Below are positions 17,058 to 27,555 of a stretch of DNA of 64,000 bases, in pieces (within the stretch, counting starts at the first letter, position 1; each line of letters begins with the position of its first letter). The DNA lies in NCBI GenBank assembly GCA_963784195.1, contig CAWARA010000025.1:124001-188000 (forward strand). The letters are read 5' to 3'. Under the pieces are notes generated by a model. It saw only the letters and a program-made list of their open reading frames with translations. It was not told where the DNA came from and made no database searches. A program made the position numbers and the translations under genes. The stretch comes from CAVQAH01 sp963784195. GTDB lineage: Bacteria; Acidobacteriota; Vicinamibacteria; Vicinamibacterales; 2-12-FULL-66-21.

Positions 17058-18197
17058 ATGGGAAAACGTGAGTTACTGCTCATCGCCGGCTTCGTCGTCT
17101 TCGGGACGCTGATTTACCAGCTCACCAAGACCGAGTCCGCGCCCGGCCAACAGGGCTTCTCCCTGTCCCGGATCATCGACTCGGTGAGGCGCGAAGTTCG
17201 CGGACGGCCCGCCCGCGCCGAGCTCGTGACGAAAGCTGAGCAGGCCCTGAAACCGGCGACCAACGAGCTTCGAATCAACATCAACCAGGCCCGGGTCACC
17301 GTCCTGGGTGAGGATCGGGCCGACATCGCGACCGAGCTCACGGCGACCTCGGATGGCGTCGACGATGCTGAAGCTCAGGCGCTCGCCAAGGAGGTCCAGC
17401 TCGTCCTCGGGGCGGCCGCCGACGCCGTAACCGCGACGATGAAATTTCCGAATCCGGGCACACAGCGCGCGACGCTGGTGCTGCGTGTTCCGTCCAGGCT
17501 TCGAGTTCGGATAGAGCCCAACAGCGGCCGGCTCGAGATCCAGAACGTCGCCGCCGCCGAAGTCATGACCTCTCGCGGCGAGACCATCGTCAAGAACATC
17601 GCCGACCGCTTGACGATCACCCACCGCGGCGGCGACCTCGTCATCGAGGACGTCGGCTCGCTGCGCCTCGAGACCCGCGGCAGCGACGTCAAGCTGACCA
17701 AGGTCCGGGGAGAAGCCACCCTGCGTCTGCAGGCCGGCGACCTCCGGGCCGAGGCGATCGTCGGTCCGCTCGAGATCGATTCGAACGATTGCGACGTCAC
17801 GCTCGAGAAGCTGGGAGACATCAAGGGCGTGTTGCGCATCAACGCCGTGTCCGGTCAGCTGAGGGTGCGAGATCTGCGCAGCGAAGCGCGCATCGACGGT
17901 CGCGGCGCCGAGATCGACGTCCGGCTCGATCGGCCCACGGCTCTTTCCATCTACAACAGCAACGAGCCGATCGAAGTGACGTTGCCGGCCGGTGGTGTCG
18001 AACTCGATGCCGTCGCCACCAGCGGCCAGATCACGCTTGCACCCGAACTTCAGTCCCAGATCAAGCTCGCCAACGCCGAGCCCGACAAAGACCAGACTGC
18101 AACCGGCAAAATCAACGGCGGCGGCCCGACGATCACGCTGCGCGCCACGCGTGCCGACATCAGACTAATGTCCGCCTCGACCGAACCAGGATCCTGA
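17058..18197 (+). CDS. DUF4097-like membrane-anchored beta-rich protein
   Basis: The 379-residue protein has one N-terminal membrane helix (LLLIAGFVVFGTLIYQL). A region of short repeated beta strands follows, with units such as LRLETRGSDVKLTKVRGEA and LRVRDLRSEARIDGRGAEI, typical of the putative adhesin/DUF4097 beta-helix fold. Most of the chain probably lies outside the membrane. It is divergent from the UPF0104 gene, with 118 bases between, and is followed by purC 47 bases on. No enzyme motif is visible. Confidence 0.7.
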   Translation: MGKRELLLIAGFVVFGTLIYQLTKTESAPGQQGFSLSRIIDSVRREVRGRPARAELVTKAEQALKPATNELRININQARVTVLGEDRADIATELTATSDGVDDAEAQALAKEVQLVLGAAADAVTATMKFPNPGTQRATLVLRVPSRLRVRIEPNSGRLEIQNVAAAEVMTSRGETIVKNIADRLTITHRGGDLVIEDVGSLRLETRGSDVKLTKVRGEATLRLQAGDLRAEAIVGPLEIDSNDCDVTLEKLGDIKGVLRINAVSGQLRVRDLRSEARIDGRGAEIDVRLDRPTALSIYNSNEPIEVTLPAGGVELDAVATSGQITLAPELQSQIKLANAEPDKDQTATGKINGGGPTITLRATRADIRLMSASTEPGS

Positions 18198-18244
18198 ACC
18201 CTCGTGTGGTGTGATACCCTTCGCTTTCTTTCGCGAGGCTACCC

Positions 18245-19195
18245 GTGATATCCACCGCACCGCTCATCGACACTTCCCTCGAAGGTCTGACGCTCCATCG
18301 CCGCGGAAAAGTCCGCGACGTGTACGAGATCGGCGACGATCTGATGATCGTCGCAACCGATCGCATCTCGGCGTTCGACTACGTGCTCGGCTCCGGCATT
18401 CCCGACAAGGGAAAGGTGCTGACGCAGTTATCGGCGTTCTGGTTCGATTGGATCGGCGGCCTCGTGCCGCATCACATGATCTCGTGGGACGTCGATGCGT
18501 TTCCGGCGCCTGCACGGCGGCACGCCGATCTCCTCCGGGGCCGCTCGATGCTCGTCCGCCGCACCAATCCGGTCCAGGTCGAGTGCGTGGCGCGCGGATA
18601 CCTGTCGGGATCGGGCTGGAAGGAATACCAGCAGACCGGCAGCGTCTGCGGCATCAAGCTCCCGGCGGGGCTGCGCGAGTCCGACCGTCTGCCCGAGCCC
18701 ATTTTCACGCCGGCGACCAAGGCTGAAACGGGCCACGACATCAACATCAGCGAAGAGGAAGCGGGCCGCATCACCAGCCCCGAGCTCATCTCGCGGCTCA
18801 AGTCGCTGACGCTCGATATCTACTCACGCGCCGTGAAACACGCAGAGGCACGCGGGATCATCATCGCCGACACGAAATTCGAGTTCGGCTTGGCCCGCCG
18901 TAGCGACGAAGGCGCGGAGGCGGCCCGATTGGAAGTCGCCGCAATCGGCGACACGGACGTCGTGCTCATCGACGAAGTGCTCACGCCCGACTCGTCGCGC
19001 TTCTGGCCGCAGGATCAATACGAGCCCGGACACGGCCAGCCCAGCTTCGACAAGCAGTACGTGCGCGACTACCTCGAAGAGATCAAGTGGAACAAGCAGC
19101 CGCCGGTGCCGTCGCTTCCCGACCCCGTCGTCCGACGCACGCGGGAGAAATACGTCGAAGCCTATCGCCTGATGTCCGGACGTGAGCTCGTCTAG
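18245..19195 (+). CDS. purC: Phosphoribosylaminoimidazole-succinocarboxamide synthase
   Basis: PurC joins CAIR and aspartate with ATP to give SAICAR in purine synthesis. The 316-residue product is the longer form of the family. It shows RRGKVRDVYEIGDDLMIVATDRISAFD, VQVECVARGYLSGSGWKEY, FTPATKAETGHD, IIADTKFEFGL and IDEVLTPDSSRFW. The start is GTG at 18245. A Fis-type regulator begins 5 bases after its stop. Confidence 0.96.
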   Translation: MISTAPLIDTSLEGLTLHRRGKVRDVYEIGDDLMIVATDRISAFDYVLGSGIPDKGKVLTQLSAFWFDWIGGLVPHHMISWDVDAFPAPARRHADLLRGRSMLVRRTNPVQVECVARGYLSGSGWKEYQQTGSVCGIKLPAGLRESDRLPEPIFTPATKAETGHDINISEEEAGRITSPELISRLKSLTLDIYSRAVKHAEARGIIIADTKFEFGLARRSDEGAEAARLEVAAIGDTDVVLIDEVLTPDSSRFWPQDQYEPGHGQPSFDKQYVRDYLEEIKWNKQPPVPSLPDPVVRRTREKYVEAYRLMSGRELV

Positions 19196-19200
19196 CGGCC

Positions 19201-19410
19201 GTGCGGGATCAACTCGAAAAGATCGTACAGGAAATGCTCGACAAGGGCGTGCTGTACGACGACGCGCGGCGTGAGTTCGAGAAGATGTTCATCACGCGCG
19301 CGCTGCAGCGATCGAAAGGCAGCGTCGGCGACGCCGCGGAGCTGCTCGGGCTCCACCGCAACACGGTGGCGAGGAAGATGGTCGAATATCGCATCAAACG
19401 CAGCGCGTGA
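19201..19410 (+). CDS. Small Fis-type helix-turn-helix protein
   Basis: A 69-residue protein starting with GTG at 19201. The C-terminal half (ALQRSKGSVGDAAELLGLHRNTVARKM) is a Fis/HTH_8 DNA-binding domain like that at the end of NtrC-type activators. The N-terminal half (VQEMLDKGVLYDDARREFEKMF) is the helical dimerisation segment. It has no receiver or AAA+ domain. It is probably co-transcribed with purC. A nucleoid-associated or regulatory role is inferred from the domain alone. Confidence 0.8.
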   Translation: MRDQLEKIVQEMLDKGVLYDDARREFEKMFITRALQRSKGSVGDAAELLGLHRNTVARKMVEYRIKRSA

Positions 19411-19425
19411 ATTCTGCGCGCTGCG

Positions 19426-19537
19426 CGTGCCGTGGTCCGTAGTCCGTGGTTCGTAGCTCGTAGAGCTAACTGAGCTGTTCGCCACGAGCCATCCGGACCT
19501 CCGGCGAGACACGAGCCACGAACCACGGACCACGGCA
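19426..19537. repeat. Inverted repeat, 'GTTCGTAGCTCG' family, copy 3
   Basis: The left arm (about 19426-19463, tandem GTGGTCCGTAGTCCGTGGTTCG-type words) pairs imperfectly with the right arm (about 19504-19537, CACGAGCCACGAACCACGG-type words). The spacer between them is about 40 bases. It lies between the Fis-type gene and the groESL operator region. Confidence 0.75.
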
Positions 19538-19543
19538 CCCGTA

Positions 19544-19570
19544 TTAGCAGTCGCTACTCGAGACTGCTTG
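19544..19570. promoter_or_regulatory. Variant CIRCE operator 1 (HrcA site) overlapping the groESL -35 box
   Basis: TTAGCAGTC, exactly nine bases, then GACTGCTTG. The classical CIRCE is TTAGCACTC-N9-GAGTGCTAA. Here the seventh base of the left arm is G rather than C, and the right arm carries the matching change. The right half overlaps the -35 hexamer, so bound HrcA would block RNA polymerase. Confidence 0.75.
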
Positions 19571-19596
19571 ACAACCCGAGAGACCCTTCCTATACA
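19568..19596 (+). promoter_or_regulatory. Sigma-70 promoter of groES-groEL
   Basis: A perfect -35 TTGACA (19568-19573), a 17-base spacer and a -10 TATACA (19591-19596) lie between two CIRCE-like operators. Transcription would begin near 19603, giving a leader of about 175 bases before groES. Confidence 0.85.
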
Positions 19597-19597
19597 A

Positions 19598-19624
19598 TTA
19601 GCAGTCGGCTAGGCTGATTGCTAA
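19598..19624. promoter_or_regulatory. Variant CIRCE operator 2 at the groESL transcription start
   Basis: TTAGCAGTC, nine bases, then GATTGCTAA: eight of nine arm positions pair. It has the same left half-site as operator 1 and lies immediately after the -10 box. Two operators of the same variant bracket one promoter, 54 bases apart start to start. Confidence 0.8.
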
Positions 19625-19777
19625 GCCGCATGGCCAACAGGCTTTATTTACACCGGTTTTACGCCGGTTTCGGGCGGCGACGGCCTTACTCCGGATACCC
19701 TCCGGCGGTCGGGCCGGGGCCGCGCAACAGCCAGCGGGTAGACCCCGCCCTTTCAGCAAACTGGGAGCAGAAACACC

Positions 19778-20089
19778 ATGGCAGCAACGCAGACGAAGGT
19801 CCGGATCCGTCCCCTGCACGATCGCGTCATCGTGCAGCGCATCGATGAAGGCGAACAGAAAGTCGGCGGGATCATCATCCCCGACTCGGCCAAAGAGAAG
19901 CCGCAGCAGGGCAAGGTCATCGCCGTCGGCAAGGGCAAGGTCGAGAAGGATGGCAAGGTGACGCCGCTCGACGTCAAGGATGGCGACACGGTGCTCTTCG
20001 GCAAGTACTCCGGCCAGGAGATCAAGCTCGATGGCGAGGAATATCTGATCATGCGCGAGGAAGAGATCCTCGGCGTGATCAATTCCTAA
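19778..20089 (+). CDS. groES: Co-chaperonin GroES
   Basis: GroES caps the GroEL folding chamber. The 103-residue protein has the family pattern VRIRPLHDRVIVQRID, the mobile loop EGEQKVGGIIIPDSAKEKPQQG and YSGQEIKLDGEEYLIMREEEILGVI. ATG at 19778 follows a GGGAG site ten bases upstream. The groEL gene follows after 110 bases. Heat control by HrcA is indicated by the two operators upstream. Confidence 0.98.
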   Translation: MAATQTKVRIRPLHDRVIVQRIDEGEQKVGGIIIPDSAKEKPQQGKVIAVGKGKVEKDGKVTPLDVKDGDTVLFGKYSGQEIKLDGEEYLIMREEEILGVINS

Positions 20090-20107
20090 ACGCCACCAGC
20101 GATATTC

Positions 20108-20131
20108 GTAGGCCCGATCTTCAGGTCGGGC
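20108..20131. repeat. Short hairpin of the 'AGGTCGGGC' intergenic family, copy 1
   Basis: GCCCGATCT and AGGTCGGGC form a 9-bp stem with one mismatch between groES and groEL. The same words recur around 49865-49938. Here it could tune the groES:groEL transcript ratio; that is speculation. Confidence 0.6.
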
Positions 20132-20199
20132 GTGCCCGGGTCAGCAAGCGTCCCCGGATCAGCAAGATCGTGATTCTGAATAACGGAGATTGAATCAAC

Positions 20200-21831
<1,632 letters not shown>

Positions 21832-21871
21832 GGCGAGCGTCGACAGATCGGTACGTCGACGTCGAATCGTT

Positions 21872-21909
21872 GGGCCGGCTGGCACGAAACCAGCCGGCCC
21901 TTTTTATTT
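21872..21909 (+). terminator. Rho-independent terminator of groESL
   Basis: A perfect 11-bp stem (21872-21882 with 21890-21900, GGGCCGGCTGG/CCAGCCGGCCC), a 7-base loop and TTTTTATTT follow the groEL stop by 40 bases. It slightly overlaps the end of the convergent PHP gene. Confidence 0.93.
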
Positions 21910-22752
21910 GAGAATCAGGAGTGCAACGAGGGCGAGAAGAACAGTACCGGAGACGAGCGTCTCTCCGATCGAACGAAGAGGGACTGGCACGGTCGCGAGG
22001 TGCGCTTCAACTGCCTTCACCAGATCAGCGGAACCGGTCAGAGCCCCTCGCCCATCCGAAGCGACCGTGCGGCCGTTGCGGATCGCCTCCAGGACGCCTC
22101 GGGCGCTTCGCTCATTCACGAACAGGTACGTGCGGCAGGCGCCCATGTCGGGCAGCCCGTGAAAGTCGGACGATCCGATCGGCGCGACGGTGGGCTTGGC
22201 GGCGCTCGCGCGCGACCAGAATTCGATCAGATCCTGCCGGCCGTCAGGCTCGAAGTAAATCAACGGGTGCGCAGCTTCGACGCCGTCAAGCTCTCGCAGG
22301 GCCCGTTCGTTGCGGGTGAGCCACGACCGTCGAACCGGGTGTGCCGCGATGGCCACACCTCCCTCGCGGTGCGTCGCGTCGATCGCTTCATCGGCCCTCA
22401 GCCGCCAGTCGATCGTCTCCCTTACGCCGGCCGCAATCAGATGAAGGCCCGCATTGCCCACCTCGACCCCCGGCAGCACGATCACGTCACTCGACAAGAT
22501 GGATTCGAACAGCGTCACCGCCGTCTGGTTGTGACCCACGATGGCGATGACGTCCAGCCCCCGTCGTCGCGCTTCACGTTGAAGCTCCCACGGCGGCAAC
22601 GTGGCATCGAGCGGGAGTCCTCCGTGCACGTGCAGATCGGCAGCGAGGATGTCGCTCCCCGCCGCGCCGGCAGGCTCGCCTCGATCGAGAAGCGTCCCGG
22701 CGAGGAGCCCCACGCAGAAGACGAGCGCTGCCGAGCCGCGAGCGATGGTCAT
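21904..22752 (-). CDS. Exported PHP-domain metal-dependent phosphoesterase
   Basis: The 282-residue protein starts with a hydrophobic signal or anchor (SAALVFCVGLLAGTLL). The PHP metal-site motifs follow in order: ADLHVHGG, IVGHNQ, PGVEV, AIAAHPVRRSW and GSSDFHG. A second hydrophobic helix closes the C terminus (SGTVLLALVALLIL). The domain thus probably faces the periplasm, anchored at both ends. PHP proteins hydrolyse phosphoesters; the substrate is unknown. ATG at 22752 overlaps the Yip1 gene stop as ATGA. Confidence 0.82.
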   Translation of the reverse strand: MTIARGSAALVFCVGLLAGTLLDRGEPAGAAGSDILAADLHVHGGLPLDATLPPWELQREARRRGLDVIAIVGHNQTAVTLFESILSSDVIVLPGVEVGNAGLHLIAAGVRETIDWRLRADEAIDATHREGGVAIAAHPVRRSWLTRNERALRELDGVEAAHPLIYFEPDGRQDLIEFWSRASAAKPTVAPIGSSDFHGLPDMGACRTYLFVNERSARGVLEAIRNGRTVASDGRGALTGSADLVKAVEAHLATVPVPLRSIGETLVSGTVLLALVALLILK

Positions 22753-23334
22753 GCCCCGCCCCCGAACCGCGCCCAGGTCGAATCGGCGAGGATCGACAGA
22801 AACAGGATGACGCCCCACGTAATCGCGGTGTGAAGCGCGGTACGGCGGCGGGCGTCGCGCACGCTGCAGCCGAGCACTGCACGGCAAAAGGCGGCAATCA
22901 TCACCGGGGTCCACACGAGAGGCACCAGCGCCGCGACCACTACTCCTTGAACGAGAGTGGGGCCAGCGGCCGAACCAGAACGTACCTGCGGCCGCGGCGA
23001 TCAGCCACATCGACCACGGCAGGTGGGTCAGAAAGAACAACTCGATCGCACGCGGCAGCTCGATCCGGACCGAAGGATTTCTGCAGACGATCCACGCGGT
23101 GAACAGCTGCACGGCTGGCACGAAGCTCCAGAACAGCGCGACGCTCACGACACCAACAATCGACGCCACATGCGTGGCGGCAATGCTGAGCGCGGTGCCA
23201 AGAACCAGGCCGTACAACGCGGGGCCTGCGAGCGCGTGAAACCAGGAGGATGCGGCGTGCGGCTGCGCGACGAGCTCCGAATAGGCACGGGCTGGCGTCA
23301 GCGCAACCCGCACCGCGTCGGACGACTGGATCAC
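22749..23334 (-). CDS. Yip1-like membrane protein, one frame break
   Basis: From ATG at 23334 the protein reads VRVALTPARAYSELVAQPHAASSW, then four hydrophobic helices. The frame breaks after GTFWF near 22970 and resumes as AAGPTLVQGVVVAALVPLVW, a fifth helix near SILADSTWARF, ending at 22749. The span is one base over a multiple of three. The total of about 195 residues fits the Yip1/YIP family of integral membrane proteins of unknown bacterial role. It is coupled to the PHP gene downstream. Confidence 0.68.
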
Positions 23335-23357
23335 TTCAGGTCGGCCCTCTTTCCTTC

Positions 23358-26300
23358 CTACTTCAGCGTCACGTGGAGGTACACCGAGTGACGCCCGTAC
23401 GTGTCGTAGAACGGCTTGAACGTCACTCCATCGGCCGTGAACCGGAGCGTGGCCGCATCTCCGGAGAAACTCTTGCCGATGTCTTTCCCATCGAGCCCCA
23501 CGTTGCGCCAGTCGGTTCGTGGCCCCGACTCCTCGGCCGCGAGCAGTACCGGTCCGTAGAAGATGCTCGCCACGTTCGGCTGATCCATCACCGGCTCGAG
23601 GTGGAACCGGAACGGCATCCGCAGTTCGATGGTGTCGTTGGCGCGCCAGGTCCGGCCGACCGACACGTAGGTGCCGGGCTCGGCTTTGATCGACTGGTCG
23701 CGGCCGTTAACCTTGACGAAGAACCCGCGCGTGGCCCACCCCGGCACACGCACCTTGATATCGAACTGACCGCTGCCCTTCACCACCAGCTTGGTCGTAT
23801 CCGCGTTCGGGAAATCCGTCACCTGCTGCACAGACACGTTGTGCGCACGCCACGTCAGCGTCGACGGCACGTAGAGATTGACGTAGAGCGTCCGGTTGTC
23901 CGCGCTCCGGAAGTAGATCGAGTCCTGCAACTTCGTGTTGCTCTCGAGCGCCGTGCCGTTGCAGCACGTGAAGCCGTTCATCTCGGCGTTGTTGAACCGT
24001 TTCTGCGCGCCTGGCGTCAGCGGCACGTGATACGTGTTGCCGGCGTCCGCCTCGGCGACCGAGGCGAGGATGTGGTTGTAGAGCGCGCGCTCGTAATGGT
24101 CCATGTACTTCGCGGTCTGGTCGTACATGAACAGCTGGCGATCCAGCTTGAGCAGGTTGTACGTGGCGCAGGTCTCGTTCTGGCCGCCGTTGGCAAAGCC
24201 GTTTTCCCAGAGCGAATCTGGCTGGGCGGTGAAGCACTCGGCGTTATTCGGGGTCTTCGCGCCAGCCACGCCACCGATGCTGTACATGTACCTCCCGTTG
24301 ACGATCTCCCAGAAGTTCGACGCGATCAGGTAATACGGCATCTCCTGCGTTCCGCGGAACGTCTCGAGCGCGCCCGTGATCTGCGGGATGTGCTGGTTGG
24401 CGTGCTTCCCGCGGATCGTGTCCACGTTTCGGGCGAGCCCGCCCGCGTGTTCTGCGTTGCCGAAGAAAAAGCTGGTGTTGTCGAAGAGCTTCGCCGTGTC
24501 GAGGAAGATTCGATCCCCGGTGAGGCGAAAGAGCCGCGCCATCACCTCGTTCATGCCGCCGTACTCGCCGGCGATGTAGCGGCCCCACATCTTGATGCGC
24601 GTCTCGGGCGGCACCGCCTTCAGCCGTGTGTGCACCCACGTGCCCATGCCGCGGGCAATTTCGAGCGCCTTCTTGTTCCCCGCCACCTCGTAGCTGTCGA
24701 GCAGGCCGGCGAGGATCTTGTGGAGCGTGTAGTACGGCGCCCAGATCTGCGAGTCCTGCGTGCCGTAGGTCGCACCCTTCTCGAGCATGATGAACTGGTC
24801 GGGCGGATAGGCGCTGATGAACCCCACGCCCCAGTTCCAGTAGTCGGTTCGGATCGCGCCCGCCCTCAGGTTGGAGTCATAGCCGCTCCGCTCCGGACCG
24901 GGCGGTACCGCAACCGGATCGGCAACAGACGGACCACCCGGCTTCTCCGGCTTGCCCGACTTCTGCGACAGGTCGTAGAGCGTGTCGATCAGATAGTTCA
25001 TCTTCTGCAGGAAGTTCGCCCGCAGCGCCTCGTCATACGTGGTGCTCGCATACGCCTGCGCGATCGCCGTCAGGTAGTGCCCGCTCGCATGGCCGCGCAG
25101 CCTCGTCGTCTGGTTGTCCCACCCTTCGAGCTGCAGCGCGCCCGGCGGTTGCGGCTGGCCGAATGCGTCACGGAAGTTGTAGAGGAATGTATCGGGATTG
25201 CTGGCCGCCAGGCCGCGAAGGAACTTGTCGCGGTTCCGAATGAACGGCGTCTCGCGGCCGCTCGCGTCGCGATCGAGCACGACTTCGCTGAGTGGAAACG
25301 TCTCCACCAGCCGGCTGGGGGGCGTCGTCGTTCCGACGCGCGCCTTGACGATGACCGTCGCCTTCGGCGCGAAGGTGGTTCCCGGCACCGTGCCGGTCAC
25401 CGAGTAGCTGCCAGGGCTCTCGACCTGGCTCGTGTCCGCCGGCGACGGCCAGATCACTCGTACCTCGGGCCCCTTGGCGTTGTCCCGGTAAACGGCCGGG
25501 ACGTAGAACGGCAGCCGCGGCAGGATCCCGACGACTGTTTCGACCGAGACGTCGGGCACTTGCGAGATCTGCGAGGCCAGTGGCGATTCCCGAGGAATCG
25601 CGGCCGTCGAGATGATCGGCGCGGTCTGTCCGCGCCCGCGCGTGCTCTGGCGCCCGGCGATCGCGTTGTTGCGGATCGTCGCGACCTGCTGATCGGTCAG
25701 CGCGATCCGATACAGGCGTACGTCACGCAGCCGGCCGTGCAGCGTCGGCTCCTGGTCGTCCTGCGATCGTCCCAGGAAGAGCCGGTTCGAGGCGGCCGTG
25801 GTCTGGTTGATGATCTGAGCCGCGTTGACCGTCACGTTCGACGCCTCACCCGCGCGCGAGCCGTCGACGTAGGCGATCAACTGCCGTCCGGCCGGATCGA
25901 GCACCACGGCGAAGTGGATCCACTGGTTCTCCAGAACCGCCTTGGGGGCCGTTTCGCCACTGACCTTGCCGCCGGACACGATCCCGGCACGAAACCCGGC
26001 CCGTGTTGCCGTCGCGTACATCCGGTTCGCGGCGTTCTGCCCGAAATCGAAGACCTGTCCGGAGGCACCCGTGGGCAGGAAGAGCCACCCGGTGACCGTG
26101 ATCGTGTCTTCGCCTTCGAGCGTCTGGCCAGGCAGCTGGACGTGGCTGCCGTCGCCCGTCAACAGCAGCACCCGGCGGAACTGCGGATCCTCGACGAAGG
26201 CGCCACCAGTGCCGCGCAGCGCCGCATGGAACTGGTTCCGCGACGAGTCCTCGACGTTGTCGGTGAGCTGGTAGCGGGCTGCGAGACCGGTTTCACCAAT

Positions 26301-26411
26301 GCCGTCCAGGAACTGATCGCCGCCCTGCTGCGCTTGCCGCCCTGCGTGGACGAGCGTGACCAGAGCGCTGGAAACGACGAAGAACACCGCGAAGCTGATA
26401 CGACTGCGCAT
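23358..26411 (-). CDS. Secreted GH127/DUF1680 glycoside hydrolase (beta-L-arabinofuranosidase type) with N-terminal LamG-like domain
   Basis: The 1017-residue protein has a signal peptide (VFFVVSSALVTLVHA) and a concanavalin/LamG-like domain at about 65-240 (DTITVTGWLFLPTG, NQWIHFAVVLDPAGRQLIAYVDG). An Ig-like linker region follows, then the DUF1680 catalytic (alpha/alpha)6 domain from about 400. In the characterised family member a Glu and three Cys bind zinc. Here NETCATYN near residue 744 and GFTCCNGTALES near 816 supply the matching Glu-x-Cys and Cys-Cys. It probably cuts beta-L-arabinofuranosyl or related sugars from plant polymers. ATG at 26411 is chosen for the signal peptide and GAGGTG site; it starts 8 bases after the hydrolase stop, so the two form an operon. 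Confidence 0.88.
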   Translation of the reverse strand: MRSRISFAVFFVVSSALVTLVHAGRQAQQGGDQFLDGIGETGLAARYQLTDNVEDSSRNQFHAALRGTGGAFVEDPQFRRVLLLTGDGSHVQLPGQTLEGEDTITVTGWLFLPTGASGQVFDFGQNAANRMYATATRAGFRAGIVSGGKVSGETAPKAVLENQWIHFAVVLDPAGRQLIAYVDGSRAGEASNVTVNAAQIINQTTAASNRLFLGRSQDDQEPTLHGRLRDVRLYRIALTDQQVATIRNNAIAGRQSTRGRGQTAPIISTAAIPRESPLASQISQVPDVSVETVVGILPRLPFYVPAVYRDNAKGPEVRVIWPSPADTSQVESPGSYSVTGTVPGTTFAPKATVIVKARVGTTTPPSRLVETFPLSEVVLDRDASGRETPFIRNRDKFLRGLAASNPDTFLYNFRDAFGQPQPPGALQLEGWDNQTTRLRGHASGHYLTAIAQAYASTTYDEALRANFLQKMNYLIDTLYDLSQKSGKPEKPGGPSVADPVAVPPGPERSGYDSNLRAGAIRTDYWNWGVGFISAYPPDQFIMLEKGATYGTQDSQIWAPYYTLHKILAGLLDSYEVAGNKKALEIARGMGTWVHTRLKAVPPETRIKMWGRYIAGEYGGMNEVMARLFRLTGDRIFLDTAKLFDNTSFFFGNAEHAGGLARNVDTIRGKHANQHIPQITGALETFRGTQEMPYYLIASNFWEIVNGRYMYSIGGVAGAKTPNNAECFTAQPDSLWENGFANGGQNETCATYNLLKLDRQLFMYDQTAKYMDHYERALYNHILASVAEADAGNTYHVPLTPGAQKRFNNAEMNGFTCCNGTALESNTKLQDSIYFRSADNRTLYVNLYVPSTLTWRAHNVSVQQVTDFPNADTTKLVVKGSGQFDIKVRVPGWATRGFFVKVNGRDQSIKAEPGTYVSVGRTWRANDTIELRMPFRFHLEPVMDQPNVASIFYGPVLLAAEESGPRTDWRNVGLDGKDIGKSFSGDAATLRFTADGVTFKPFYDTYGRHSVYLHVTLK

Positions 26412-26419
26412 CTCTCTGT

Positions 26420-27502
26420 TCACCTCAGTTCGGCCAGGAACTTCTCGAGCTCCGCACCCCAGATCTGTGGCTGCGAGTGCGTCCCGTGGCCGCGCGTCTG
26501 TTCCGACGTGGGGATGAGAACGAACCGTCCACGTTTCACCTTGCCGATGAGCTCGCGCATCATTGGAAGCTCGGGCGGGTTGACGAAATCGTCCGCCGAG
26601 TTGATCGCCAGCAGCGGCGCCGTAATCTTGTCGAGATGCGGTGCCGGGTTGTAATCCTCCGACGCACGGAAGTAGTAGATCATATCGTTCGCATCCGTCG
26701 ACTTCATCGATGCCGCGATGCGATCGGCGAGAAACTTGTCCGCTTCCGCCGCGGTCGGATACTGCCGCTGCCATTGCATCGGCACGCTGGTCGCCATCAG
26801 CAGGAATCCGACTGCACTGGCCATGCCCCGCGGCGGCTCCGTGTAATTGCCGTTGTTCCAGGTCGGATCCGTGACGATCGCGTCGACGAGCGCCTTGCGC
26901 CACACACGGTTGCGCCCGGCAATCTCCACCGGGTTGCTCGCCAGGGGAACCAGCCCGGATGCGAAGTCCGGATACATGTGGCCCCACATCCAGGCGTGCA
27001 TGGCGCCCATCGAGGTGCCCATGACCAGTTTCAGGTGCGTGAGCCCAAGCCCCTTCGTCACGAGCTGGTGCTGCAGCGTCACCATGTCGGTGTAGCCGTA
27101 TTTCGGGAACTTCATGCGCAGGCCGTCGCTGGGCTTGCTCGACTGGCCGTGACCCAGATTGTCGGGGAGGATGATGAAGTACTTCTCGGCGTCGAGCAGC
27201 TGACCTTTTCCGAACAGGCGGCCGCCATACCCGGCGCCCAGGAACCCGCGACCGGTTCCGCCGGTGCCGTGGAGGATCAGGACACCGTTGCGAACCACCC
27301 CGTCCGGATCCTTGCGGGGCGTGCCGACCGTCCGGTAGTGGATCTTCACTTCAGGCAGCGTCTCGCCGTTCTTGAACGTGTAGTTCTGGGCGACGAAGTC
27401 ACCCTCGACAGGCGCGGGATAGTTCGGCGCCTGCGCCGCAGCATTCCCCGCAGCGCCGGCGAGCAGGACGACAAGAACAATCGGCCCAAGACGTTTGTAC
27501 AT
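26420..27502 (-). CDS. Exported alpha/beta hydrolase, MetX (homoserine acetyltransferase)-like
   Basis: The 360-residue protein has a signal peptide ending NAAAQ (start MYKRLGPIVLVVLLAG, ATG 27502). The alpha/beta hydrolase core has the family segments VLILHGTGGTGRGFLGAGYGG, PDNLGHGQSSKPSD, the nucleophile elbow GTSMGAMHAWMWG, the acid region INSADDFVNPPE and the His motif GHGTHSQP. A cytoplasmic methionine-pathway role is unlikely because of the signal peptide. It lies upstream of and is coupled to the GH127 gene, so it may be an esterase acting on the same polysaccharide; that is inference. A TATACA -10-like box lies at 27536-27541. Confidence 0.82.
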   Translation of the reverse strand: MYKRLGPIVLVVLLAGAAGNAAAQAPNYPAPVEGDFVAQNYTFKNGETLPEVKIHYRTVGTPRKDPDGVVRNGVLILHGTGGTGRGFLGAGYGGRLFGKGQLLDAEKYFIILPDNLGHGQSSKPSDGLRMKFPKYGYTDMVTLQHQLVTKGLGLTHLKLVMGTSMGAMHAWMWGHMYPDFASGLVPLASNPVEIAGRNRVWRKALVDAIVTDPTWNNGNYTEPPRGMASAVGFLLMATSVPMQWQRQYPTAAEADKFLADRIAASMKSTDANDMIYYFRASEDYNPAPHLDKITAPLLAINSADDFVNPPELPMMRELIGKVKRGRFVLIPTSEQTRGHGTHSQPQIWGAELEKFLAELR

Positions 27503-27555
27503 GGACGGCAGTATCGCACCATCCGAGCGGCTTGGTGTATAAACGCCATCCCACG

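Noticed and set aside
23250..26654. 1134-codon open frame antisense to the GH127 gene
   Set aside because: Arginine- and valine-rich shadow with no start signal, domains or ribosome site; the opposite strand has clear zinc-site motifs.
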